DNA of 64,000 nucleotides from Rhizobium sp. CC-YZS058 (GCF_034720595.1 NZ_JAYESJ010000003.1:124001-188000), one strand, 5' to 3'; positions 9,011-18,443 are shown, counted from the stretch's first letter. Numbers and translations: made by a program. The notes: generated by a model not told the origin, from the sequence alone.

Positions 9011-9963
9011 GGCATCGCGGCCATCCGGGACGTATCGGAGGCGGTTTGCTCCGTGAGTGTTTGGGCGAGATAGCAAGCGCCCTGGACCGGGCTGCCGGTG
9101 AAGAGATGAGCCTTGAGATGAGGGGCCGCGATGCCGAGTCCTTCAACGAAGGCCTGCCATAGACGCGGTTGGGCAGCGATCACGCTGCCGCCGGCCACCA
9201 CATGTGCGGCGCCAGCCTCGCGCGCATCGAGGATCGCCGGCAGTTCGGCAAGCAGCCGCCCGCCGCGCAGGATCACGTTCCCTGCCAGTAGCGAGCCGCG
9301 TTCGGCGGCATCGAACACAACAATCGCATGCCGGCCAAGTTCAGCCGCCGAACGGTACGCGTTGAGAACGCTGCCAAGCCGTGGCACCGAGACGACCTCG
9401 AGCGCGGCGAGAATCGCGGCGGTCAGTGGCTCGTCCAGCGCCCCGCCGCGGTCGAGATGCTGCGCGACCGCGCGCACCGCGTCGCGCACGAGGCTCGCTG
9501 CGCTGCCTTCGTCGCTGATGATCCAGCCCCATCCGCCGGCGACGATCATCCGCTCCGGCGCCGGACGGCAGACGGCAATCGAGCCGGTGCCTGCGACGAC
9601 GCCGATCTGGCCGCGAAGGCCGAGCGCGAGCGGCATCAGTTCGGCATCATTGACCACCGCAACGGGCGTGGCGACACGCGCTGCAAGCGCGTTCTGGAGC
9701 GCCATGCATTCGAGCGCGTCGTCGCAGCCATGCGCGCCGATACCGATCGCCGCGACCGCTGCTCCACCGGCGAGCCGCGCGACGAGGGCGAGCAGCGCCG
9801 CCGCATCGGCATCCCAGTCGCGTGTCCGCCATTCCGCGCTCGGAACGATCAAATCGCGAGGGCTCGTCCCGTCCTTTGTCTCTGCTCTGAGATGCGTCTT
9901 GGTGCCGCCGATGTCGATGCCGATCCTCAGGCCGGCCGAGGGGCTCGGGGACGAGACGCTCAT
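9007..9963 (-). CDS. BadF/BcrA-type sugar kinase (N-acetylglucosamine kinase-like)
   Basis: A 318-residue ASKHA-fold kinase. It shows phosphate-1 [18 protein letters not shown], phosphate-2 [14 protein letters not shown] and the adjacent [20 protein letters not shown] typical of the BadF/BadG/GlcNAc-kinase group. It probably phosphorylates the sugar brought in by the ABC importer encoded just upstream, whose ATPase gene overlaps it by 4 bases (ATGA). Together with the SIS protein this suggests an amino sugar such as glucosamine or a relative. No N-acetyl deacetylase is visible in the module. It is the last gene of the importer operon and converges on the ROK gene. Confidence 0.8.
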   Translation of the reverse strand: MSVSSPSPSAGLRIGIDIGGTKTHLRAETKDGTSPRDLIVPSAEWRTRDWDADAAALLALVARLAGGAAVAAIGIGAHGCDDALECMALQNALAARVATPVAVVNDAELMPLALGLRGQIGVVAGTGSIAVCRPAPERMIVAGGWGWIISDEGSAASLVRDAVRAVAQHLDRGGALDEPLTAAILAALEVVSVPRLGSVLNAYRSAAELGRHAIVVFDAAERGSLLAGNVILRGGRLLAELPAILDAREAGAAHVVAGGSVIAAQPRLWQAFVEGLGIAAPHLKAHLFTGSPVQGACYLAQTLTEQTASDTSRMAAMP

Positions 9964-11069
9964 TGGTTCGACCTCCCGCCGCGCAACCGCAGGCCGTCAT
10001 CGGCAAAGAGCAGCGCTGCGGCGAGATCCGCCTCGACGCGCAGCGTTGCCTGGGCTTCCGCCGCCCGCCGCGCGGAGCGCACGATGATGCGCGTTCCGTC
10101 GGTCAACTGCATATGGACGAAGCTTTCCGAGCCGAGTTCCTCGACCAGCGTCACGCGCCCCTCGAGCACGAGCCCGGATCCGGACTCCCCCTTGGCGAGG
10201 ATGCGCAGATGTTCCGGCCGCAGGCCGATCGTCACGGTGGACGATGGTGCCGCGAGCCCCGCAATCGGCAGGAAAGCCTCCGCGACACCGGCGACGCGCC
10301 CGAGATGCACGCCAGCCGGAGTGACCGAGCTTGTTTCGGCCGGGATGAAATTCATTTTCGGCGACCCGACGAAACCGGCCACGAAAAGATTGTCGGGGTC
10401 GTCATAAAGGGTCAGCGGCGCGCCCGCCTGCTGGATGCGGCCGCCATTCATCACCACCATCTTGTCGGCGAGCGTCATCGCCTCGACCTGGTCATGGGTG
10501 ACATAGATCATCGTCGTGCCAAGCCGGCGGTGGAGATCGGTGAGTTCCGCGCGCATCTGGACGCGAAGCTCCGCATCGAGATTGGAGAGCGGTTCGTCGA
10601 AGAGAAACAGTCTCGGCTCGCGCACGATCGCCCGGCCAATCGCCACGCGCTGCTTCTGGCCGCCGGAAAGCTGCGACGGACGACGATCCACAAGACTGCC
10701 AAGCCGCAATATATCGGCGACCTTGCGCACGCTCTCGGCGATCACCGGCTTCGGCGTGCGTGCCATGCGCAGACCGAAGGAGACGTTTTCAGCGGTCGTC
10801 ATGTGCGGGTAGAGGGCATAGGACTGGAAGACCATCGAGACGCCGCGTGCGGCCGGCTCGATGTCGTTGACGACCTCTCCGTCGATGGCAATCGTGCCGC
10901 CTGAAATGGTCTCGAGCCCGGATACCATGCGCAGGAGGGTGGACTTTCCACAGCCCGAAGGCCCGACGAACACGACGAATTCGCCGCGCTCGATGGTGAG
11001 ATCGACATTGTCGAGGACCCGGACAGAGCCATAAGTTTTGCCGACGGAACGAATTTCTATGAATGACAT
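9960..11069 (-). CDS. CUT1 sugar ABC transporter ATPase (UgpC/MalK-like)
   Basis: A 369-residue ATPase with all motifs: Walker [10 protein letters not shown] near residue 38, Q-loop [12 protein letters not shown], signature [14 protein letters not shown], Walker [13 protein letters not shown], and switch His in [16 protein letters not shown]-terminal TOBE-like regulatory extension begins near residue 240 (PKMNFIPAE). It powers the importer formed by the two permeases and binding protein upstream. It follows the inner permease by 12 bases and overlaps the kinase by 4. Confidence 0.93.
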   Translation of the reverse strand: MSFIEIRSVGKTYGSVRVLDNVDLTIERGEFVVFVGPSGCGKSTLLRMVSGLETISGGTIAIDGEVVNDIEPAARGVSMVFQSYALYPHMTTAENVSFGLRMARTPKPVIAESVRKVADILRLGSLVDRRPSQLSGGQKQRVAIGRAIVREPRLFLFDEPLSNLDAELRVQMRAELTDLHRRLGTTMIYVTHDQVEAMTLADKMVVMNGGRIQQAGAPLTLYDDPDNLFVAGFVGSPKMNFIPAETSSVTPAGVHLGRVAGVAEAFLPIAGLAAPSSTVTIGLRPEHLRILAKGESGSGLVLEGRVTLVEELGSESFVHMQLTDGTRIIVRSARRAAEAQATLRVEADLAAALLFADDGLRLRGGRSNQ

Positions 11070-11081
11070 GGGAAGCCCCGA

Positions 11082-11936
11082 TTAGCCTTTGGTTCCGGAC
11101 ATGGCGACGCCTTCGACGATCTTGCGCTGGAAGATCAGGAAGAAGATGAGCGGCGGCAGGGCGGCAAGGAGGTTGGCGGTCATCACCGTATCCACGGTGT
11201 TGTGGGACAGTGGCGAGTTGTACAGCCCGACGACCTGACCGACCGTGTACATGTCCGTCTGGGTGCTGATGATCAGCGGCCACATGTAATTGCCCCAGGT
11301 CTGGATGAAGGTGAGGATAGCGAGCGTGACGAGCGCATTTCGGCAGAGCGGCAGAGCCACGTGCCAGTAGATCTGCAGGTGGCTCGCGCCATCAAGCCTG
11401 GCTGCTTCGATCATGTCCTTCGGAATGGCGCGCATGAACTGGACGAGCATGAAGAGACCGAAGGCTGAGGCAAGGCCGGGCACGACAAGGCCCTGCATCG
11501 TATTGAGCCAGCCGAGGCGCGAGGTGAGGAGATAAGTCGGGATGATCGTCACTGCCGTCGGCACCATGAGCGCCAGCAGCACGACGGCGAAGAACAGCCG
11601 TCGGCCAGGAAAGTCGAAAAGCGCGAATTCGAAGGCGGCGAGCGAGGCGACGGCGAGCACGCCGAGGATCGTCAGCAACGCATAGGCAACCGACACGCCG
11701 TAGGCGCGGAGATATCCGGTCTCGGCGAGGATGGCCTGAATCTTGGAGAGGCCGGCCGAGAGCGAGGTCGGCCAGAGCCGCGGATTGAGCGAGACCGGTT
11801 CTCCCGGATGGGCGAAGACGACGTTGAGCATCCACCAGATGGGGAAGATGGCGATCAGCGCGATCAAGAGCGCCAACGCAAACCGGAACACCGTCCAGGC
11901 GAGGCCCTTGTTGTTGCGGCGTGGGACGGCGATCAT
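11082..11936 (-). CDS. CUT1 sugar ABC permease (MalG/UgpE-like)
   Basis: A 284-residue inner-membrane permease with about six membrane spans. The EAA loop MIEAARLDGASHLQIYWHVALP near residue 190 docks on the ATPase. The first span is WTVFRFALALLIALIAIFPI. The start MIAVPRRN is set by an ATGA overlap with the stop of the upstream permease; a longer in-frame reading exists but only adds a shadow of that permease. It ends in IVEGVAMSGTKG, the usual form for this subunit. Confidence 0.92.
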   Translation of the reverse strand: MIAVPRRNNKGLAWTVFRFALALLIALIAIFPIWWMLNVVFAHPGEPVSLNPRLWPTSLSAGLSKIQAILAETGYLRAYGVSVAYALLTILGVLAVASLAAFEFALFDFPGRRLFFAVVLLALMVPTAVTIIPTYLLTSRLGWLNTMQGLVVPGLASAFGLFMLVQFMRAIPKDMIEAARLDGASHLQIYWHVALPLCRNALVTLAILTFIQTWGNYMWPLIISTQTDMYTVGQVVGLYNSPLSHNTVDTVMTANLLAALPPLIFFLIFQRKIVEGVAMSGTKG

Positions 11937-12820
11937 GTGCGCTCTCTCCAGGACCGAACGGCAAACATCAGGGCGGTCACGGCGACGATGGCGACGGTGA
12001 GGAGGAAGCCGTAGGCGGCGGCCTCGCCGAATTTCACGCCGCCAAAGGCGCGGCCCATCATGTCCATCACCGGGAACAGCAGCGCGTTGCGCCGTCCGCC
12101 GTAGCTCGCGAAGGACGAGCCGGTCAGCAGCCAGGGCTTGTCGAAAACCTGCATGGCCGAGATGAAGCCGTAGGTGAAGACGAAGAACAGCACCGGCCCA
12201 AGCATGGGAAGGGTGACGAACACGGTCTGCTGCCACTTCGAGGCGCCGTCGAGCCGCGCTGCCTCGTAGAGCTCGGTCGGGATGTTCTTCAGCCCAGCGA
12301 GGATGATCACCATGTTGAAGCCAGCCGAAACCCAGATGTCGACGGCGATCAGGGCATAAAGCATCGTGCCCGTATCATTGAGGAAATTGACCGACCCGAC
12401 GCCGAACATGCCGAGGATCGTGTTGAGCAGGCCAAAATTGGGCGCATAGATCCAGCGCCAAATCGTGGCCGAAAGGAAGGCGGGGAGCACGACCGGCATG
12501 AAGAAGGCATTGCGAAAGACGTTCGACCAGCGTGGCGTGAAGCTGTCGACGAGCAGCGCCAGCCCGAGCGCAGCGAGGATGCCGAGCGGTACGGTCAGGG
12601 CGATGTAAGTCGCGAGATTGATCATCGCCCGATTGAAATCGCGCGACTGCAGGATCTTCGCGTAATTGCCAAGGCCGACATAGACCGGCGGCTGCACGCC
12701 GTTCCAGTCATGGAAGCTGTAGAACAGGCCACTGACGATCGGGTAGAGGAAGAAGGCGGCGAACAGGATCATGAACGGCGCGATCATCAGATAATGCGGG
12801 AGGTGGCGTCTGAAGGACAT
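11933..12820 (-). CDS. CUT1 sugar ABC permease (MalF/UgpA-like)
   Basis: A 295-residue permease with about six spans, beginning MSFRRHLPHYLMIAPFMILF and carrying the EAA loop LYEAARLDGASKWQQTVFVT near residue 205. The ATG at 12820 is preferred because CCGGAG lies 5 bases upstream; an in-frame ATG at 12856 falls inside the hairpin that separates this gene from the binding-protein gene. It forms the translocation channel with the downstream permease. Confidence 0.92.
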   Translation of the reverse strand: MSFRRHLPHYLMIAPFMILFAAFFLYPIVSGLFYSFHDWNGVQPPVYVGLGNYAKILQSRDFNRAMINLATYIALTVPLGILAALGLALLVDSFTPRWSNVFRNAFFMPVVLPAFLSATIWRWIYAPNFGLLNTILGMFGVGSVNFLNDTGTMLYALIAVDIWVSAGFNMVIILAGLKNIPTELYEAARLDGASKWQQTVFVTLPMLGPVLFFVFTYGFISAMQVFDKPWLLTGSSFASYGGRRNALLFPVMDMMGRAFGGVKFGEAAAYGFLLTVAIVAVTALMFAVRSWRERT

Positions 12821-12835
12821 GCGGGCTCCGGAAAA

Positions 12836-12859
12836 GCTGTGGCCAGCAAAGGCCACAGC
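12836..12859 (-). terminator. Intercistronic hairpin after the binding-protein gene
   Basis: A perfect 9-bp stem (GCTGTGGCC/GGCCACAGC) with a 6-base loop lies between the binding-protein stop and the first permease. Such hairpins usually protect or partly end the abundant binding-protein mRNA. Confidence 0.6.
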
Positions 12860-12879
12860 GCGGATCGATGGCGAAGGAT

Positions 12880-14142
12880 TTACTCGGCGAGGCAGGCGTT
12901 GAGATCCTCGATCATCTGCGCGGCGCCGTCGGCCGGCGAGTCGTCTCCGTCCGCCACGGCCGAGGCATGGTCGATGACGGTCGAGTTGTAGCAGCTCGGA
13001 ACGGTGCCTTTGAAATAGGGTGCCGCCACGTCGGTCGCGCCATGCGCCGCACGCACCGAGGCTTCGATCAGCGGAAGCTTGGCGACCTCGGGATCCGCCA
13101 TTGCGGCAGCATTGGCATTATAGCGCGAAAGCAGCTTCGCCCAGCGCGTCATCTGCTCCTTCGCGGTGATGTAGGCGGCGAATTCGAAGGCCAGATCGAC
13201 ATTCTTGCCGGGTGCGACACTGACGATCTCGTAGCTGCGGATACCCCCCGTCTTGCCCTCGGTGTCCCCCGGGATCAAGACGAAGTCGTACTTTAAGCCG
13301 CTTGTCTTCGCCGCTTCGGCATAGGTCGGGTTCACCCAGGGGCCAACCGTGTGGAAGGCGAGCTGGTTGGAGATGAAGAGGTCCTTGGTGGCCTGGTCGT
13401 TGCGGCTGGTGCCGCTCGTCAAAGGCTTCATGTCGACGAACTTCTGCAGCACCTTGGTCATGATCTCGGGCTTGATCAGCGTCGTCTTGTCCTGCCAGTT
13501 GAAACCCCAGCTCGTGTTGTCGCCGGACGTCGCATAGATCTCGGCGATGGAGTTGAAGACCAGCGTCTCGTCCGGAATGGCGAAGAGGCCGGCGGCCTTC
13601 ACACGCTTCATCTGCTCGAACCATTCAGCATAGGTGGCCGGCGGCTTCGACGTGTCGACGCCGGCCTTCTCGAGCACGGTCAGATTGCGGAAGAGCAGCG
13701 AGCCGAAGCCGGTATAAGGGAGGCAATAGAGCTCGGTCTCGCTCGGCATGCAGCTCTTCAACGCCTCGGCGTCGAACTGATTGCGGTAGTTTTCGGGAAG
13801 AGCCATGAACTTGTCGTGGATGTTCGCCATCGCCCCCACCTTGACAAGCTGTGCGCCGAAGGCCTGGCCGTTCATGAAGACGTCTGGCAACGTGCCGCTG
13901 GCAGCTCCTGCGACTTGGCCGGCGGTCAGATCGTCGTCACCCTTCCCGGTGATGTTGATCTTGACGCCCGGATGTGCGGTCTCGAATTCGGCGATGAACG
14001 TCTTTTGCAGGGCAAGAGCATCACCCTGCGCAAAGTCTGAATAGACCCAGTATTCGAGCGTGGTATCGGCTGCTGCTGCGGATGTGCCGGCTAGCGCCAG
14101 GGCGGCGACAGCGCCTCTGGCCAATGCGGAAAACATATTCAT
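12880..14142 (-). CDS. CUT1 sugar-binding protein (extracellular family 1)
   Basis: A 420-residue periplasmic protein. A signal peptide (MNMFSALARGAVAALALAGT, cleaved after SAAAA) leads into LEYWVYSDFAQGDALALQKT. Family 1 features include HPGVKINITGKGDD and SGTLPDVFMNG. It captures the substrate of the module; the ligand cannot be read from sequence, but the kinase and SIS neighbours suggest an amino sugar. The ATG at 14142 has GGGGAT upstream; a second ATG two codons on is possible. It is the first gene of the five-gene operon to the kinase, and the second TTAG-N9-CTAA site lies about 55 bases upstream. Confidence 0.9.
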   Translation of the reverse strand: MNMFSALARGAVAALALAGTSAAAADTTLEYWVYSDFAQGDALALQKTFIAEFETAHPGVKINITGKGDDDLTAGQVAGAASGTLPDVFMNGQAFGAQLVKVGAMANIHDKFMALPENYRNQFDAEALKSCMPSETELYCLPYTGFGSLLFRNLTVLEKAGVDTSKPPATYAEWFEQMKRVKAAGLFAIPDETLVFNSIAEIYATSGDNTSWGFNWQDKTTLIKPEIMTKVLQKFVDMKPLTSGTSRNDQATKDLFISNQLAFHTVGPWVNPTYAEAAKTSGLKYDFVLIPGDTEGKTGGIRSYEIVSVAPGKNVDLAFEFAAYITAKEQMTRWAKLLSRYNANAAAMADPEVAKLPLIEASVRAAHGATDVAAPYFKGTVPSCYNSTVIDHASAVADGDDSPADGAAQMIEDLNACLAE

Positions 14143-14194
14143 TTGAGGATCCCCTTTTTTATTGGCGCGACCGAGAACGATCTCCCGTAGAACG

Positions 14195-14211
14195 TTAGGA
14201 AGCTTAACTAA
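14195..14211. promoter_or_regulatory. Palindromic operator candidate TTAG-N9-CTAA (site 2)
   Basis: TTAGGAAGCTTAACTAA has the same TTAG-N9-CTAA layout as the site at 6543-6559. On the minus strand it lies just downstream of a TTGACC element (14228-14223) that could be the -35 of the binding-protein operon. It is well placed for repression by the ROK protein. Confidence 0.55.
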
Positions 14212-14239
14212 TAAAATAGCGAGGTCAAGCGAGTTTTCG

Positions 14240-14915
14240 GCAGGAGTCCGGGAGTTGCAGGGGCTGCTGGCTGGAAGGTGCTCAATTCGAGGTCTATCAA
14301 CCCTCTGCCATGATGACCGGTCTCGCGGGTGCGCTGGAGAGAAGGTGTGGCGATCTATGAAGACAGCCGTGGCACGCGCCTGGAGAAAGTCGAGTGCGGC
14401 TGGCGGGTCCATACGGCTCGGGGCAGCGTGACCGCGGCCAAGGGTCGTGCCCGAGACGCTGCGGGCGAAAATCCTGGCGGGAGATTCAGCCGTTTCCGAC
14501 AGGCGGAACGATCTGCGCTACTTCCACTACGACATCGACCACCAGCTGGTCAGCGGCGGCACCCATACCGCCTGGATGGGCGAGGCCGCGCGCGGGCGGG
14601 CGAAGGTGGCACGCATGCTGGACAAGGCGTTTGCCGCCTTCGACGGCCCGCCGGAAATGGCGGAGTACTGGCACGGCACCTTCGCCTTCGTGCCAGACCG
14701 GCGACCCCGGCTCTACCGCCTTGCCCCTCGCCTCGTCTTCGGCGGCATCTATTCCGGACGTGGCGTGGCGCTCGCCCTTTCGCTCGGGCAGGAGATCGGC
14801 CGTTGGGCGGCGGGCCGGCGCCTCAATACCGACATGCCGCTGCCGGTTACCGCCATGAAGCCCAGCCCGTTCCATCCCGTTGCCGTTGCCTTCGCCAACA
14901 GAACGGAGACCGGAA
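14240..14915 (+). pseudogene. Decayed FAD-dependent oxidoreductase (DAO family)
   Basis: Pieces of one D-amino-acid-oxidase-type protein are spread over different frames. FEVYQPSAMMTGLAGALER (from about 14287) is followed in another frame by GVAIYEDSRGTRLEKVECGW (from about 14346). After a second shift near 14440 come VSDRRNDLRYFHYDIDHQLV and RLYRLAPRLVFGGIYSGRGV. The FAD-binding N terminus is missing or unrecognisable. A gene read from 14447 alone would lack the cofactor fold. It lies upstream of the amino-sugar importer and was probably truncated when that module arrived or changed. Confidence 0.7.
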
Positions 14916-15475
14916 GCACCGGGAGCCTTCGACCGGACTTCGATCCGAAGTTCCTTTCCCTGATGCTGAAGACGAATTCCTGCAGATGGGGACCCTTCTG
15001 GAGCTGCTGCGTGGAGGGCTGGTTCCGGCGTTCCGCTTCGAGGTCGGCGCGCCACAGTCGGGTGAGGAGAGCCCGGTGACGGGATGGAGCATGGATTCTT
15101 CGTTCGAGATATCCGACAGCTCTCAAGGCTGATGGTCACTGTCCGTTTCAAGGTTGGTTGCCGGAGCGTCCGGCCCGGGTGAATGACGAGGGCCGAGCCT
15201 CAGACGGGCATCGGGCGCGCTCCAGCGCTTGCACTCCTACTGTCCCGGAATACGGAACGGTCCAGGCGGGGTCAGTCGGTCCCGCTTCTCCTGCGGACCG
15301 CTATGCTGAAGCTCCTGCGGCTGACCTTTTTCCGCCTGGCCCGTGTCGAGAACGCCCGAAATCCCGCGTGCTGCGGCGCGATGCTGATTTCTCCGGTGCT
15401 CTTTGGAACACCTGCTCCGCGGCTCTCGGGGCAGGCCAGCCTGTAGTCGGCAGTGTAACGAGCACCGTGTCTGAT
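14916..15475. other. Spacer without a recognisable gene
   Basis: About 560 bases between the oxidoreductase remnant and lsrG. Open frames exist on both strands, but none has known motifs or neighbour-like codon use. No insertion-sequence ends were recognised. Confidence 0.45.
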
Positions 15476-15781
15476 TCAGGTGCCGAGAAAATCTGCCATT
15501 TCGGCATTGAAAAAGGTTTTGGTCCGTGGGCCTGCAAGGATCGGGTCGATGCGGCGTACGCATTCCCGATAGTGAGGGGTTTTACGGTGTTCGTCGACGG
15601 CCTCCGGCGAGGTGAACACTTCGTAGATCGTGAAGCTGTTTTCGTCTTCGGGATTGCGGAGCACGTCGAAGCGCACATTGCCCCGCTCCTGCCGGGTACC
15701 CTCGTAGTTGATGCGGAACGCCTCGAGGAACTCCGCGGCATGGCCCGGCTTGACGTTGATGCTGACCATCTGGATGAGCAT
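15476..15781 (-). CDS. lsrG: LsrG: phospho-AI-2 (P-HPD) isomerase
   Basis: A 101-residue protein of the antibiotic-biosynthesis-monooxygenase fold, closely like enterobacterial LsrG throughout. Shared stretches include VSINVKPGHAAEFLEAFRIN, ERGNVRFDVLRNPED, IYEVFTSPEAVDEH, PHYRECV and GPRTKTFFNAEM. LsrG acts in the cytoplasm on phosphorylated autoinducer-2, isomerising its open form so that it can be broken down and no longer binds LsrR. It is the last gene of lsrR-lsrK-lsrG, 41 bases after lsrK. Confidence 0.92.
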   Translation of the reverse strand: MLIQMVSINVKPGHAAEFLEAFRINYEGTRQERGNVRFDVLRNPEDENSFTIYEVFTSPEAVDEHRKTPHYRECVRRIDPILAGPRTKTFFNAEMADFLGT

Positions 15782-15822
15782 GTCTTATTCCTTGTTAAAT
15801 GTTGAAGTCCTGGGTGAAAGGG

Positions 15823-17385
15823 TCAAAGGCCCGGCGCTTTCCACATGGGGGTCGTGACGCACTCGTCGACGAGCTGACGCTGCAGCGCGTAGGCCCGTGC
15901 CCAGCGCTCACCTGCATCGTCGTAGATGGCCTTGTGCGTGAAATCCGGCTGGAACTGCCTGTCCCACCGCACCCAGCCATCCGCCACTTCTACGAAACTT
16001 CGACGCAGGCCAATGCCGATGGCCGCGGCTGCCGCGCAGCCGAGCGCGGTCGCTTCCTTTACGACGGGTGTAACGACGGGAAGGCCGGTGGCGCTCGACA
16101 GAATCTGCGACCAACGGGCAGATTTCGATGCGCCGGCGGCAAAGACGATCTTGTCGGGTGTCCTGCCCGACAGCTTGAAAATCGCATCGAGATTGCGCGC
16201 CGCGACGATCGCGGCATTCTCCTGCAATGCGCGGAAGATCGCGGCCTTGCCGGATTTTTCCGGATCGATGGAGAGATTCAGCAGCGAGGGGGCTGCGTGA
16301 TACCAGTTGCCGTAGTGCATGACGTCGGAAAAGACCGGGATGATACCGTACGCTCCAACCGGCACCTTCGCAGCTTTCTCCTCCAACAGGCGGTAGGCAT
16401 CGCCGCCAGGGCCGGCGGCCGCCACTTCCTCGGCGCCGAAACTGTCGCGGAACCAGCGCATGACGACGCCGACGAAGAAGCTGATGGCTTCGGCCTGATT
16501 GAGTCCGGTCACGACGTGCGGATTGATGCGCAGGTCCATTGACGGGTCCGAGACTTCGATGCCGACATTCACCACCTGCTGCCAGAAGGTGCCGCCGAGC
16601 ACGGCGCAGTCACCCTCATTGACGACGCCGATGGCCGCGGCCCCGCTCTGGCAGTCTCCGCCGCCCATGACGACGGGCGTGCCGGGCGCAAGGTTGGTCT
16701 CGTCAGCCGCCGTTTTTGTGACGCGGCCGATGATCGTGCCGGGCTCGACACTTTCGGGGAAGATATCGTCCCGCATGCCCGCCTTGGCCACGGCTTCCGG
16801 CAGCCAATTGCGTTTCGCAAGGCTGTAGAGGCCAGTCGTTCCCGCGTTGGACGGATCGCTGGCGATGACGCCGGACAGGCGCGCCAGCACCCAGTCGGAC
16901 AGCATGCTGATCCGGTCGATACGTGCATAGACGTCGGGCAGGTTGCGCTTCAGCCAGAGCAGACGTGGCAGTGCGCCGAGCGCGAAAGTCTGACCGCTTT
17001 GCGAGTAAAGCTCGCGTTCGAGCCCCGGAAAGTCGCGCTTGAGATCGCGCACTTCGCTGACGGCGCGGCTGTCGACATTGGCGCAGGCCCAGATTTCCCG
17101 TCCGCCGCGATCGTAGGCGACGATAGCCTCGCGCATGCTGGTGGCGCTGACGGCGCGGATGTCGGCGGCCGCAATGCCGGCCTCGGCGATCGCCTGCCGG
17201 ATAGCCCGCGAAAGGAGCGACCAGTTGCCTTCTACATCAAAATCCATCGAGCCGGGAAAGCGCGGATCGGTCTTATGCCACCATTCTTGCTGGGCGCTGG
17301 CGACCTGATTGCCATTTTCGTCGAAGATCACTGCCCTGCCGCTGCCGGTGCCGGCATCGACGGCCAGCAGATATGTCGTCGTCAT
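15823..17385 (-). CDS. lsrK: LsrK: autoinducer-2 kinase
   Basis: A 520-residue FGGY-family kinase that phosphorylates imported AI-2, trapping it and making the LsrR inducer. The N-terminal phosphate loop AVDAGTGSGRAVIFDENGN and the segments VSATSMREAIVAY, IWACANVDSRAVSEV, SDPSNAGTTGLY, LGGTFWQQVVN, RWFRDSF, WYHAAPSLLNLSIDP and the C-terminal WKAPGL all match LsrK closely. Normal length. Its start lies 4 bases after the lsrR stop. Confidence 0.95.
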   Translation of the reverse strand: MTTTYLLAVDAGTGSGRAVIFDENGNQVASAQQEWWHKTDPRFPGSMDFDVEGNWSLLSRAIRQAIAEAGIAAADIRAVSATSMREAIVAYDRGGREIWACANVDSRAVSEVRDLKRDFPGLERELYSQSGQTFALGALPRLLWLKRNLPDVYARIDRISMLSDWVLARLSGVIASDPSNAGTTGLYSLAKRNWLPEAVAKAGMRDDIFPESVEPGTIIGRVTKTAADETNLAPGTPVVMGGGDCQSGAAAIGVVNEGDCAVLGGTFWQQVVNVGIEVSDPSMDLRINPHVVTGLNQAEAISFFVGVVMRWFRDSFGAEEVAAAGPGGDAYRLLEEKAAKVPVGAYGIIPVFSDVMHYGNWYHAAPSLLNLSIDPEKSGKAAIFRALQENAAIVAARNLDAIFKLSGRTPDKIVFAAGASKSARWSQILSSATGLPVVTPVVKEATALGCAAAAAIGIGLRRSFVEVADGWVRWDRQFQPDFTHKAIYDDAGERWARAYALQRQLVDECVTTPMWKAPGL

Positions 17386-17389
17386 GCGC

Positions 17390-18337
17390 TCAGTCCTTGA
17401 TTTGGAGGAGGCCGGCGGCCGTCGTCTCGTCCGTGATCAGGATGCCGACGAGCTTTCCGCGCAGCGCTGCGTGGATGGCGTGGACCTTTTGAATGCCGCC
17501 GGCCGCCGCAACGACCTTTTCGGCGCGAGAGAGCCCCGCGAGCTTCACGCCGATCACCCGGTCATGGAGGGGCAGGTCGAGCGCCTCGCCGCGCTCGTTG
17601 TAGAACTGGCAGAGGATATCTCCGACAGCGCCCTTGCGGCGCAGCGGCTCCACCTCGTCGGGGGTGACATAGCCGGCCCGCACCACCGTCGAGGCGACGG
17701 AAAGTTCGCCGATGCCGACGAGCTGGTAGGTGGCGTTGATCGCCATGTCGAGAAGGTTCGCGACGGCCGGTTCGGAAGAAAGATTGCGCGCCACGTTCGG
17801 GTCGCGCACGACGAGCGGCGCCGGAACCAGATGCACACTGCTGCCCCAATTGGCCGTGCGCATGCCGTCGACATAGGTGCCAACGCCGCCGGTGAGGCTG
17901 ACAAGGCCGATATTGCGCTCGTTGGCGAGATGGCCGAGCCGTTGGATGGCGTTGGAGACGGTAGCCCCCCAGCCGACTGCGAGGAGGTCATCGGTCTGGA
18001 GACGTTGCATGAGGAACTGTGCAGCGGCCTGACCTAGCCGTTCGCTCGGTTCCTGATCGGGAAGCTGCGGCACGACATAGGCCTCAAGCAGGCCGTAGCG
18101 TTCTTTGATCTGCCGTTCGAGGGTAAGGCAGCCTTGATAACGCGAGTTGATGCGCACCTGGATGATACCGGAACGGCGGCCGCTTTCGAGCATGCGCGAC
18201 ACCTTGATGCGCGACATGTTCAGCTTTTCGCCGATCTCGCTCTGCGTCAGGCCGTCATTGTAATAGTACCAGGCGATGCGGGTGAGGATTTCCTCGTCCG
18301 TATCGGCATAGCTCCATTCCCCGTTATCCGTCGCCAT
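17390..18337 (-). CDS. lsrR: LsrR: SorC-family repressor of AI-2 uptake
   Basis: A 315-residue SorC-family regulator. The N-terminal helix-turn-helix (RIAWYYYNDGLTQSEIGEKL, NMSRIKVSRMLESG) is followed by a sugar-phosphate-sensing domain with SLTGGVGTYVDGM, RKGAVGDILCQFYNERGEAL and a C-terminal LITDETTAAGLLQ. The order matches enterobacterial LsrR, which represses lsr genes until phospho-AI-2 binds. The start MATDNGEW is chosen for the AAGGGGG site 7 bases upstream; an ATG ten codons earlier has none. It diverges from lsrA across about 240 bases that hold candidate operators. Confidence 0.93.
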   Translation of the reverse strand: MATDNGEWSYADTDEEILTRIAWYYYNDGLTQSEIGEKLNMSRIKVSRMLESGRRSGIIQVRINSRYQGCLTLERQIKERYGLLEAYVVPQLPDQEPSERLGQAAAQFLMQRLQTDDLLAVGWGATVSNAIQRLGHLANERNIGLVSLTGGVGTYVDGMRTANWGSSVHLVPAPLVVRDPNVARNLSSEPAVANLLDMAINATYQLVGIGELSVASTVVRAGYVTPDEVEPLRRKGAVGDILCQFYNERGEALDLPLHDRVIGVKLAGLSRAEKVVAAAGGIQKVHAIHAALRGKLVGILITDETTAAGLLQIKD

Positions 18338-18429
18338 CAACCGCCCCCTTCGGTCATATCTGATCATCTGGATAGCAAAAAAACTTTTGATACGTCAACG
18401 CATCACGACGGTAAAAGATTCTCTGCGCT

Positions 18430-18443
18430 ATCAATCCATTGAT
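18430..18443. promoter_or_regulatory. Inverted repeat in the lsrR-lsrA divergent region
   Basis: ATCAAT-CC-ATTGAT is a perfect 6-base inverted repeat about 90 bases upstream of lsrR and 130 bases upstream of lsrA. It is a possible LsrR half-operator; there is no direct proof from sequence. Confidence 0.4.

Noticed and set aside
11937..12236. N-terminal extension of the second permease of the first importer
   Set aside because: The added 100 residues are an out-of-frame reading of the upstream permease; the ATGA overlap gives a better start.
14447..15079. Intact oxidoreductase gene starting at 14447
   Set aside because: Matching blocks continue upstream in other frames and the FAD-binding domain is missing, so it is a pseudogene. 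The last 55 or so codons do not look like the family.
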